DNA of 12,181 nt, taken from the NCBI GenBank assembly GCA_000436735.1, contig FR887204.1, positions 17,866 to 30,046 on the forward strand. The letters are read 5' to 3'. The stretch comes from Firmicutes bacterium CAG:170. Its GTDB lineage: Bacteria > Bacillota > Clostridia > Oscillospirales > Oscillospiraceae. Each line of letters starts with the position of its first letter. Positions within the stretch are counted from its first letter, which is position 1. The notes below the pieces were generated by a model, which made no database searches, was not told the origin of the DNA, and saw only the letters and a list, made by a program, of their open reading frames with translations. Below, one piece after another: positions 6,233-12,181 of this stretch. Position numbers and translations under genes: made by a program.

Positions 6233-7270
6233 TTATTTTGTCCAGTCCAGTACGACCTTGCCGGATCTTCCGCTGTTCATGGCGGCAAAGCCCTTCTCGA
6301 AGTCCGTATAGTGGAAGCGATGCGTGATGACCGGCGTCAGGTCGAGACCGCCCTGCACCATGTAGGACATCTGGTGCCAATTGTCCATCTTCCGGCCGTA
6401 GATGCCCTGAAGCGTCAGGCCCTTCCAGATGATGGTGTTCATATCGACCTCAATGGGCTTGCTGCCGAGGCCAAGCAGGGAGATCTTGCCGCCGTTGCGC
6501 ATGACGGAGATCATTTGATGGAACGCCTGCGCGCTGCCGGACATTTCAAGGCCCACGTCGAAGCCCTCGGTCAGGCCCTGCTGGTGCATGACCTCGTGCA
6601 GATCCTCCCGCGCGGTGTTGACGGCGGCATCCACGCCCATCTTCCGGGCGAGGTCGAGGCGGTAGTCGTTGAGATCGGTGATAATGACGCGGCGTGCGCC
6701 GGCGAATTTGCAGATACCGGCGGCGATGATGCCGATGGGGCCTGCGCCGGTGATGAGCACGTCCTCGCCGATCAGCGGGAACATGAGCGCCGTGTGGGTG
6801 GCGTTGCCGAAGGCATCGAAGAACGCGACCACATCCTCCGGCAGGCTTTCATCGATGATGATGACGTTGGTCTGCGGGATGCAGACGTATTCCGCAAACG
6901 CGCCGTCGCGGTCCACGCCGACGCCGACGGTGTCCTTGCACCACTGGATGTTGCCGCTGTGGCAGTTGCGGCAGCGGTGACAGGTGATGTGGCCCTCGCC
7001 GGAAACGCGCTGGCCGACGTGCAGTCCGGTGACGCCCGCGCCAAGCTCGGCGATCTCGCCGACGTATTCATGGCCGATGGTCATGGGCGGCTTGATGTGC
7101 TGCTGCGCCCATGGATCCCAGTTATAAATATGTACGTCCGTGCCGCAGATGGCGGTCTTGTGGATCTTGATGAGGACCTCACCGGGGCCGGGCTTGGGAA
7201 CGGGAACCTGCTGTAATTCAAGGCCGGGGCCTGCCGTGCTCTTGACGATCGCGTCCATCATTTCTTTCAA
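6233..7270 (-). CDS. tdh: L-threonine 3-dehydrogenase, zinc-dependent
   Basis: This is a medium-chain Zn dehydrogenase that oxidises L-threonine to 2-amino-3-oxobutyrate with NAD+. With the start used here, catalytic zinc ligands are Cys42 (TAICGTDVHIYNWD) and His67-Glu68 (GHEYVGE). The structural zinc is held by Cys97, Cys100, Cys103 and Cys111, and the NAD-binding loop is GAGPIG (175-180). TAICGTDVHIYNWD and TEGFDVGLEMSG are nearly identical to the E. coli enzyme, which is 341 residues. I chose the TTG at 7270 (345 residues) because GGAGGG lies 8 nt upstream; the first ATG (7261) is 17 nt from that site. An upstream ATG at 7348 adds an unlikely extension lying within the 5' leader. It is the first gene of tdh-kbl. 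Confidence 0.95.
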   Translation of the reverse strand: MKEMMDAIVKSTAGPGLELQQVPVPKPGPGEVLIKIHKTAICGTDVHIYNWDPWAQQHIKPPMTIGHEYVGEIAELGAGVTGLHVGQRVSGEGHITCHRCRNCHSGNIQWCKDTVGVGVDRDGAFAEYVCIPQTNVIIIDESLPEDVVAFFDAFGNATHTALMFPLIGEDVLITGAGPIGIIAAGICKFAGARRVIITDLNDYRLDLARKMGVDAAVNTAREDLHEVMHQQGLTEGFDVGLEMSGSAQAFHQMISVMRNGGKISLLGLGSKPIEVDMNTIIWKGLTLQGIYGRKMDNWHQMSYMVQGGLDLTPVITHRFHYTDFEKGFAAMNSGRSGKVVLDWTK

Positions 7271-7403
7271 AGCAACATCCCTCCATTTTTTCTTTATGGG
7301 CCGCAGCACTGCGCCGGGGCCTGCGCTGCCGCTTATGCATTCCTGCATACATCTGTCCGTATGGTGCGGATTATTTTGATTTTTGTCCGCGTCTCACGGA
7401 TTC

Positions 7404-7432
7404 ATGATATGCCGTTTTTTCCCGTTTGTCAA
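7404..7432 (-). promoter_or_regulatory. Promoter of tdh-kbl
   Basis: On the minus strand, TTGACA (7432-7427), a 17-nt spacer and TATCAT (7409-7404) make a near-consensus promoter. The resulting leader of about 125 nt has two modest hairpins: TATGCA-GGAA-TGCATA, then GCAGCGC pairing with GTGCTGC. No T-run follows either, so I call no attenuator here. Confidence 0.8.
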
Positions 7433-7493
7433 GGTGAAAAAGCAGTCCGCACGCGGTTTTGCGCCGCAAATTTCATGTCCGCGTCTTTGACGG

Positions 7494-7544
7494 CGGCGCT
7501 CCGCCGGAGCCGCGCCGGTGCGCGGCCCTCCGGCTGCGGTTTTT
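7494..7544. other. Overlapping G+C-rich hairpins between divergent promoters
   Basis: GCCGGAG (7503-7509) pairs with CTCCGGC (7528-7534) around an inner CCGCGC-CGGT-GCGCGG stem, with a 2-nt bulge. TTTTT (7540-7544) follows after 5 nt. A second stem, CGGCG-CTC-CGCCG (7494-7506), overlaps it and is mutually exclusive. It lies upstream of the hypB promoter and behind the tdh promoter. It could stop stray transcription between the two operons, or belong to a longer leader if hypB has another promoter. No gene is seen in 7433-7564. Confidence 0.45.
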
Positions 7545-7564
7545 GCGGTTATTCGACACTAACC

Positions 7565-7593
7565 TTGCAAACGCACGCCGGACGTGATACAAT
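7565..7593 (+). promoter_or_regulatory. Promoter of the hypB operon
   Basis: TTGCAA (7565-7570), 17 nt, then TACAAT (7588-7593), give good matches with ideal spacing. The transcript would start about 7600, close to the AGGAGG ribosome binding site (7615-7620) of hypB. Confidence 0.75.
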
Positions 7594-7610
7594 TTTTATG
7601 CAATATCACG
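7583..7610. promoter_or_regulatory. 7-N14-7 inverted repeat over the hypB -10 box, candidate nickel operator
   Basis: CGTGATA (7583-7589) and TATCACG (7604-7610) are exact reverse complements 14 nt apart. They cover the -10 hexamer and the start site. The E. coli NikR operator has the same 7-N14-7 layout with half-site GTATGAC. The half-site sequence here differs, so NikR control is a geometric inference only. Confidence 0.5.
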
Positions 7611-7626
7611 AAACAGGAGGCGGCCT

Positions 7627-8319
7627 ATGGATCTCTACCGGGTCATTGAAGTCAAGCAGAGCGTCTTTGCCGACAACGACGCAGAGGCGGCCCGCCTGCG
7701 CGAGACGCTGAACGCCGAAGGCGTCTTTTTAATCAACCTCATGTCCTCTCCCGGCTCCGGGAAAACGACGACGCTGACGCGCCTGATCCCGCTGCTGCAA
7801 AAAACGCTCCGCGTGGGCGTGATGGAGGCCGACATTGACTCCGACGTGGACGCCGACACCATATCGCGCACCGGCGCGCGCGTCATTCAGCTCCACACCG
7901 GCGGCATGTGCCATCTCGACGCGGCCATGACCGGCGAGGGCCTTCGCCAGCTCGGGACGGAGGGGCTGGATCTCGTCATTCTGGAAAACGTGGGCAATCT
8001 GGTCTGTCCGGCGGAATTTGACACCGGCGCACATCTGGATCTGATGATCCTCTCTGTCCCGGAGGGCCACGACAAGCCGCTCAAATATCCGCTGATCTTC
8101 CAGCGCTGCGGCGCGATGATCGTCAACAAGACCGACGTGCTGCCGTATTTTGATTTTGACCTTGAAAAGGTGACGGAGTTTGCGCACCGGCGCAACCCGG
8201 ACATGAAAATATTCCCCATCTCCGCAAAGACCGGCGACGGCGTGGAAGCGCTGGCGGACTGGCTCTGTGCGCAGATCCGGATGCAGAAAGAGAAGATGAA
8301 GGAGACAAGAAGAGCATGA
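7627..8319 (+). CDS. hypB: Nickel-insertion GTPase HypB
   Basis: This is a 230-residue SIMIBI-class GTPase that delivers nickel during maturation of NiFe enzymes, working with HypA. Visible motifs are the P-loop SSPGSGKTT (40-48), MEADIDSDVDADTI (switch I region), TGGMCHLD with metal ligands Cys95-His96, ENVGNLVCPAEFD with Cys127 as the third ligand, PEGHDKPLKYP, and NKTD (167-170) for guanine specificity. It lacks both the N-terminal CXXCGC nickel motif of E. coli HypB and a His-rich storage segment, so it is the minimal type. AGGAGG lies 6 nt before the ATG. Its stop overlaps the next start (ATGA), indicating translational coupling to the flavoprotein. Confidence 0.95.
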   Translation: MDLYRVIEVKQSVFADNDAEAARLRETLNAEGVFLINLMSSPGSGKTTTLTRLIPLLQKTLRVGVMEADIDSDVDADTISRTGARVIQLHTGGMCHLDAAMTGEGLRQLGTEGLDLVILENVGNLVCPAEFDTGAHLDLMILSVPEGHDKPLKYPLIFQRCGAMIVNKTDVLPYFDFDLEKVTEFAHRRNPDMKIFPISAKTGDGVEALADWLCAQIRMQKEKMKETRRA

Positions 8320-11144
8320 TCGACAAGGAACTCAGAGAACGCTCCCTGAACGCCCCGGCCAGGGGCGACGCTGCACCGCGCGAAAAAATCCTCAAACTTG
8401 GCAAAAAGATCACCGACGTGATCGACCACAAGCTCGGCAAGATCACCTCCGACGATCCGGAATACTGGGGCCTTGCGGGCGTCGTGACCGATGAAATGGC
8501 GGACATCGCGCTGTCCATGAAGCTGCGCACGCCCTACACCGTGGCGGAGCTTTGGAAAATGAACAAGGTCACGGACGAGCAGAAGCCGCATTTTCAGGAG
8601 CTGCTTGACCAGATGAGCTACATCGGGCTTCTGGAATACGACTATGGCTACCACTACGACCATAACGGCCGCACCGCGCCGCAGTCGGAGCGGCGCTACA
8701 TCCTGCCGATGTTCGTTCCCGGCAGCGCGGAGCTGTTCAACATGGAGGAGGACAAGGAGCTTTCCGGCCGGAATCCCCGTCTGGAGGCGCATCCGGAGCT
8801 GGCCAAGTTCTTCGAGCGCATGACCTATGTGCCGCTGGCGGGCAAGACCCATCTGCTGCCGCCGGGCGGTGGCGGCGTGGGTATGCACGTCATTCCGGTC
8901 GAAAAGGCCATTTCGATGGAAAACCAGACGCTCGATATCGAGCATCTGTCCTACTGGCTGAAAAAATACGAGGGGCACATCGGAGTCGGCCAGTGCTCCT
9001 GCCGCACGAGCCGCGCCGTCATGGGCGAGGGCTGTGCCGACGACAATATGTGCTGGTGCATCGGCGTGGGCGACTTTGCCGATTACTGCCGCGAGACGGG
9101 CAAGGGCCACGACATCACCTACGAAGAGGCGCTGCACATCCTCAAGGCCGCCGAGGACAACGGCTTTGTCCATCAGATCACGAACATCGACGGTGAGAAC
9201 AAAATCTTCGGCATCTGCAACTGCAATGTGAATATCTGCAACGCGCTGCGCACCTCGCAGCTGTTCAACACGCCAAATCTTTCCCGCAGCGCCTATACGG
9301 CGGAGGTTGACCGCGCAAAGTGCGTCGCCTGCGGCAAGTGCGTGGAATACTGCCCGGCGGGCGCGGTACGCCTTGGTCAGAAGCTCTGTGACAAGCACGG
9401 CAATACTGTGGAATATCCGAAGCACGAGCTGCCGCACGGCCTCAAGTGGGGCGAGGAGCACTGGGATCCCGACTACCGCGACAACAACCGCAAAAACTGC
9501 TACGACAAGGGCACCGCGCCGTGCAAGACGGCCTGCCCGGCGCATGTCGCCGTACAGGGCTATCTGAAGCTGGCCGCGCAGGGCAAATATCAGGAGGCGC
9601 TGGCGCTCATCAAGAAGGACAATCCCTTCCCTGCCGTCTGCGGCCGCATCTGCAACAAGCGCTGCGAGGAAGCCTGCACGCGCGGGACCATCGATCAGGC
9701 CGTCTCCATCGACGCGGTCAAGAAATTCCTCGCCGAGCAGGATCTTCACGCGGAAACGCGCTATATCCCGCCCGTCGTCGTGGCGTCCAGCCGTCTGACC
9801 GGCTGGGAGCAGAAGATCGCCATCATCGGCGCAGGCCCGGCGGGCCTGTCCGCGGCCTACTATCTGGCCACGCGCGGCTATAAGCCGACGGTCTTTGAAA
9901 AGTCCGCGCGTCCGGGCGGCATGATGACCTACGGCATCCCGTCGTTCAAGCTGGAAAAGGATATCATCGACGCGGAAATTCAGGTCCTGCGTGAGCTGGG
10001 CGTGGAATTCCGCTGCGGTGTCGAGGTCGGCAGGGATGTGACCATCCCGCAGCTGCGTGAGCAGGGCTATCTGGCGTTCTATGTTGCCATCGGCTGTCAG
10101 GGCGGACGCCTCCCCGGCGTTCCCGGCGAGGACGCGGAGGGCACCGACATCGCGGTGCATTTCCTGCACGAGGCGCTGGCCGATGAAACGCAGCGCATGG
10201 AGGGAAGCGTCGTGGTGGTCGGCGGCGGCAACGTCGCCGTGGACTGCGCGCGCACGGCAGTGCGCTTCGGCGCGTCGAAGGTCTCGATGGTCTGTCTGGA
10301 ATCGCGCGAGACCATGCCCGCCGCCGCAGACGAGATCGCGGAGGCCGAGGAGGAGCGCATCGAGATCTGCGCCGGATGGGGCCCGAAGGAGCTTCTTAAA
10401 AACGAAAACGGCCATGTGACGGCGGTCGTGTTCAAAAAGTGCCTGCGCACCATCGACCCGGAGACGGGCAAATTCGCGCCGGTCTACGACGAAAACGAGA
10501 CGATCACGCTCCCGGCGGATCACGTCGTGTTCGCCATCGGTCAGGCCATCGAATGGGGCGGCCTGCTGAAGGACACGAAGGTCGAATATCACCGCGGCAA
10601 TTACCCAGTGGCCGATCCGCTGACCTATCAGACGGCGGAGGAGGATATCTTCGTCGGCGGCGACGTATACCACGGCCCGAAGTTCGTCATCGACGCCATC
10701 GAAGAGGGCAAGTGCGCCGCCGAGTCGCTGCACCGCTATGTCCACAAGGGCGCCGATCTGAAGATCGGCCGCAACCGCCGCGACTTCATCATGCTCGACA
10801 AGGAGAATTTCTCCGTCAACTGCTATGACCACGCCGCGCGGCAGTCTGAGGCCGTCGATCCCGCGATCGAGCCGCACTCGTTCCGGGATGCACGCATGAC
10901 GCTCACGCCCGAGCAGGTGCAGATCGAGACGGCGCGCTGCCTCGGCTGCGGCGCGAGCTGGGTCGATCCCAACAAGTGCATCGGCTGCGGCGTGTGTACG
11001 ACGAAGTGCGTCTTTGACGCCATCCATCTCAAGCGTGACCACCCCGAATGCTCGACCATGATGAAGGCCGAGGACAAGCTCAAGGGCATCGCCTCCATGG
11101 CCGGAAAGCGGCTGGGCGAGAGCCTGCGCGGCGGAAAGGGCTGA
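8316..11144 (+). CDS. Multi-domain Fe-S flavoprotein, GltD-like NAD(P)H oxidoreductase
   Basis: This protein has 942 residues in four modules. Residues 1-200 are a helical, winged-helix-like region with no known function. Residues 220-355 carry an unusual cysteine set, CSCR (227-229), C240, CWC (246-248), C258, CNCNVNIC (301-308), then a 4Fe-4S motif CVACGKCVEYCP (336-346). Residues 395-475 resemble the N-terminal Fe-S domain of glutamate synthase small subunit and dihydropyrimidine dehydrogenase (C403, C407, C442, C446, C450, C454). Next come the FAD site GAGPAG (505-510), the NAD(P)H site GGGNVA (636-641), and GGDVYHGP (781-788). The C-terminus adds CIGCGVCTTKC (888-898) with C875/C878. It probably shuttles electrons between NAD(P)H and a ferredoxin-like partner. 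The electron partner and reaction are unknown. It is not a true GltB partner by context. Confidence 0.85.
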   Translation: MIDKELRERSLNAPARGDAAPREKILKLGKKITDVIDHKLGKITSDDPEYWGLAGVVTDEMADIALSMKLRTPYTVAELWKMNKVTDEQKPHFQELLDQMSYIGLLEYDYGYHYDHNGRTAPQSERRYILPMFVPGSAELFNMEEDKELSGRNPRLEAHPELAKFFERMTYVPLAGKTHLLPPGGGGVGMHVIPVEKAISMENQTLDIEHLSYWLKKYEGHIGVGQCSCRTSRAVMGEGCADDNMCWCIGVGDFADYCRETGKGHDITYEEALHILKAAEDNGFVHQITNIDGENKIFGICNCNVNICNALRTSQLFNTPNLSRSAYTAEVDRAKCVACGKCVEYCPAGAVRLGQKLCDKHGNTVEYPKHELPHGLKWGEEHWDPDYRDNNRKNCYDKGTAPCKTACPAHVAVQGYLKLAAQGKYQEALALIKKDNPFPAVCGRICNKRCEEACTRGTIDQAVSIDAVKKFLAEQDLHAETRYIPPVVVASSRLTGWEQKIAIIGAGPAGLSAAYYLATRGYKPTVFEKSARPGGMMTYGIPSFKLEKDIIDAEIQVLRELGVEFRCGVEVGRDVTIPQLREQGYLAFYVAIGCQGGRLPGVPGEDAEGTDIAVHFLHEALADETQRMEGSVVVVGGGNVAVDCARTAVRFGASKVSMVCLESRETMPAAADEIAEAEEERIEICAGWGPKELLKNENGHVTAVVFKKCLRTIDPETGKFAPVYDENETITLPADHVVFAIGQAIEWGGLLKDTKVEYHRGNYPVADPLTYQTAEEDIFVGGDVYHGPKFVIDAIEEGKCAAESLHRYVHKGADLKIGRNRRDFIMLDKENFSVNCYDHAARQSEAVDPAIEPHSFRDARMTLTPEQVQIETARCLGCGASWVDPNKCIGCGVCTTKCVFDAIHLKRDHPECSTMMKAEDKLKGIASMAGKRLGESLRGGKG

Positions 11145-11147
11145 GCC

Positions 11148-11519
11148 ATGCACGAGCTTGGCGTGGTGTTCCACATTGCCGACAGTCTCGCAAGGATCGC
11201 AGAGGAAAACCATGTGACGCGCATCTCGCGCGTCACATTGGAGATCGGCGAGGTATCCACGGTCGTGCCGGAATATCTGACCGACGTCTGGAACTGGAAC
11301 TGTAAACGCACGCCGCTTTTGAGCGGCTGCGCACTCGAGATCGAGCGCATTCCCGCCGTGACCCACTGCGGCGCCTGCGGGCAGGACTATCCGACCGTCC
11401 CGCAGGGCAAGACCTGCCCCTACTGCGGAAGCGGCGAAACGTGGCTCATTCAGGGAAACGAGTTCACCATCAAGGAGATCGCCGTCCCGGACGAGCCGCA
11501 GAGCGATGCGGCTGAATAA
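11148..11519 (+). CDS. hypA: Nickel metallochaperone HypA
   Basis: This is a 123-residue HypA. It begins MHELGVVFHI, where the N-terminal amine, His2 and Glu3 form the family's nickel site. The zinc domain has two CxxC pairs, C74-GA-C77 and C90-PY-C93. RISRVTLEIGEVSTVVPEYL is the conserved body. The protein passes nickel to the large subunit of a NiFe hydrogenase, or in some bacteria to other nickel enzymes, together with HypB. GGAAAGG near the end of the flavoprotein gene serves as ribosome binding site, and the intergenic gap is 3 nt, so it belongs to the hypB operon. No hydrogenase subunit or hypCDEF is in the window. Confidence 0.95.
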   Translation: MHELGVVFHIADSLARIAEENHVTRISRVTLEIGEVSTVVPEYLTDVWNWNCKRTPLLSGCALEIERIPAVTHCGACGQDYPTVPQGKTCPYCGSGETWLIQGNEFTIKEIAVPDEPQSDAAE

Positions 11520-11540
11520 AACAAAAACGAGGAAAAAGAA

Positions 11541-12181
11541 ATGAAAAGACGGATTCTATGCCTGCTGCTGGCGGCGGCAATGCTGCTCGGGCTTTCCGTG
11601 ACGGCGCTGGCCGGCGAACCGGACGCGCAGTGCGCGGCGGAATCACTCTACCAGCTCGGGCTGTTCAACGGGACGGGCACCTATGCCGACGGAAGCCCGA
11701 AATTCGAGCTTGACCGCGCGCCGACGCGCTTTGAGGCCGTCACGATGCTCGTCCGCCTGCTCGGCAAGGAGGACGAAGCGAAAAACGGCGCGTGGACGAC
11801 GCCGTTCACCGATCTGGAGCCGTGGGCCGCGCCATATGTCGGCTACGCCTACGCAAACCAGCTGACAAACGGCACCGGCAGCGACCGCTTCGGCGGTAAG
11901 GAAACGGTGACGGCGGCGCAGTACCTGACGTTCGTGCTGCGCGCCCTCGGCTACCGGAGCGGCGAGGACTTCGTCTGGAGCCGCGCATGGGAGCTGACGG
12001 ACCGGCTCGGGCTGACAGCCGGGCGCTACCATGCGCAGACCACGCGCTTTCTGCGCGGAGACGTGGCGCTGATCTCCTGCAACGCGCTGAACATTGCCTG
12101 CAGGGACAGCGATCAGAAGCTTTACCAGACGCTCGGCCTGTCCGAGGAAAAGCAGGCGCTCGCTGCCTCGTTCCCGGTCAC
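11541..12181 (+). CDS. Secreted S-layer homology (SLH) domain protein, 3'-truncated
   Basis: The ATG at 11541 follows AGGA with 8 nt spacing; the frame stays open to the right edge, with 213 complete codons visible. The signal peptide is MKRRILCLLLAAAMLLGLSVTALA, with a likely cut after ALA (residue 24). Three SLH-like units follow. The first is about 32-75 (LYQLGLFNGTG, APTRFEAVTMLVRLLGK); the second, about 89-138, is the clearest (FTDLEPWAAPYVGYAYANQL, then VTAAQYLTFVLRALGY). The third, about 148-190, is degenerate. SLH domains anchor proteins to cell-wall polymers in Firmicutes. The function downstream of the anchor is off the window. It begins 21 nt after hypA and may be read from the same transcript, though function suggests a separate unit. 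Confidence 0.85.
   Translation, partial: MKRRILCLLLAAAMLLGLSVTALAGEPDAQCAAESLYQLGLFNGTGTYADGSPKFELDRAPTRFEAVTMLVRLLGKEDEAKNGAWTTPFTDLEPWAAPYVGYAYANQLTNGTGSDRFGGKETVTAAQYLTFVLRALGYRSGEDFVWSRAWELTDRLGLTAGRYHAQTTRFLRGDVALISCNALNIACRDSDQKLYQTLGLSEEKQALAASFPV

Noticed and set aside
3643..7216. Long plus-strand frames at 3643-4932, 4963-6327 and 6068-7216.
   Set aside because: Each lies opposite the CDF, kbl or tdh gene and shows the same biased shadow composition with no motif.
7271..7397. Attenuator in the tdh leader.
   Set aside because: Small hairpins exist, but none is followed by a T-run, and no short ORF rich in Thr or Gly codons was seen.
8316..11144. Assignment of the flavoprotein as glutamate synthase small subunit (gltD).
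   Set aside because: It shares the Fe-S/FAD/NAD(P)H core but is about twice as long, has extra N- and C-terminal Fe-S modules, and lies between hypB and hypA with no gltB.
7887..11366. 1159-codon minus-strand open frame opposite the hypB operon.
   Set aside because: It is an antisense shadow of a G+C-rich coding strand. The encoded sequence has no domain motifs, while the plus strand has clear HypB, flavoprotein and HypA motifs in frame.

Overview
This window is visibly G+C-rich. It most resembles a chromosomal segment of an anaerobic Firmicute of the Oscillospiraceae/Clostridia type. That placement is my inference from four things: strong purine-rich Shine-Dalgarno sites, a Met-type ABC importer with a Gram-positive lipoprotein, an SLH-domain protein at the right end, and flavin/iron-sulfur and nickel-maturation genes typical of anaerobes. 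I see no phage, transposon, CRISPR array, tRNA or rRNA.

Layout, left to right. (1) The 3' end of a protein with a C-terminal CFI-box domain (+ strand, 2-532). A short convergent spacer follows with two near-identical tandem 31-bp units. (2) A complete methionine importer operon on the minus strand, metN-metI-metQ (3253 down to 668). A strong promoter (3477-3505) and a leader of about 220 nt precede it. The leader encodes an unannotated 36-residue peptide (3443-3333) with ten Met codons in a 15-codon stretch. An intrinsic terminator (3272-3304) sits just before the metN ribosome binding site. This looks like ribosome-mediated transcription attenuation by methionine, in a setting where SAM riboswitches or T-boxes are the usual devices. 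It is the most interesting signal here. (3) A cation diffusion facilitator exporter (minus, 3574-4821) with its own promoter; a perfect 14-bp palindrome fills the -10/-35 spacer. (4) A threonine catabolic operon tdh-kbl (minus, 7270 to 5029), converting threonine to glycine plus acetyl-CoA, with a good promoter and a strong terminator. (5) A divergent regulatory region (about 7405-7626), then a + strand operon: hypB, a 942-residue iron-sulfur flavoprotein, and hypA. Spacing is very tight (4-nt overlap, then 3-nt gap). An inverted repeat over the hypB promoter has the geometry of a NikR-type operator. (6) The start of a secreted SLH-domain protein that runs off the right edge.

Together the genes cover amino-acid uptake and catabolism (Met, Thr), metal export (CDF) and nickel-enzyme maturation tied to an NAD(P)H/FAD/Fe-S electron-transfer protein. 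No nickel enzyme is in the window, so the target of HypA/HypB is unknown. Most other long open frames, including very long antisense ones, are G+C-driven shadows of these genes.
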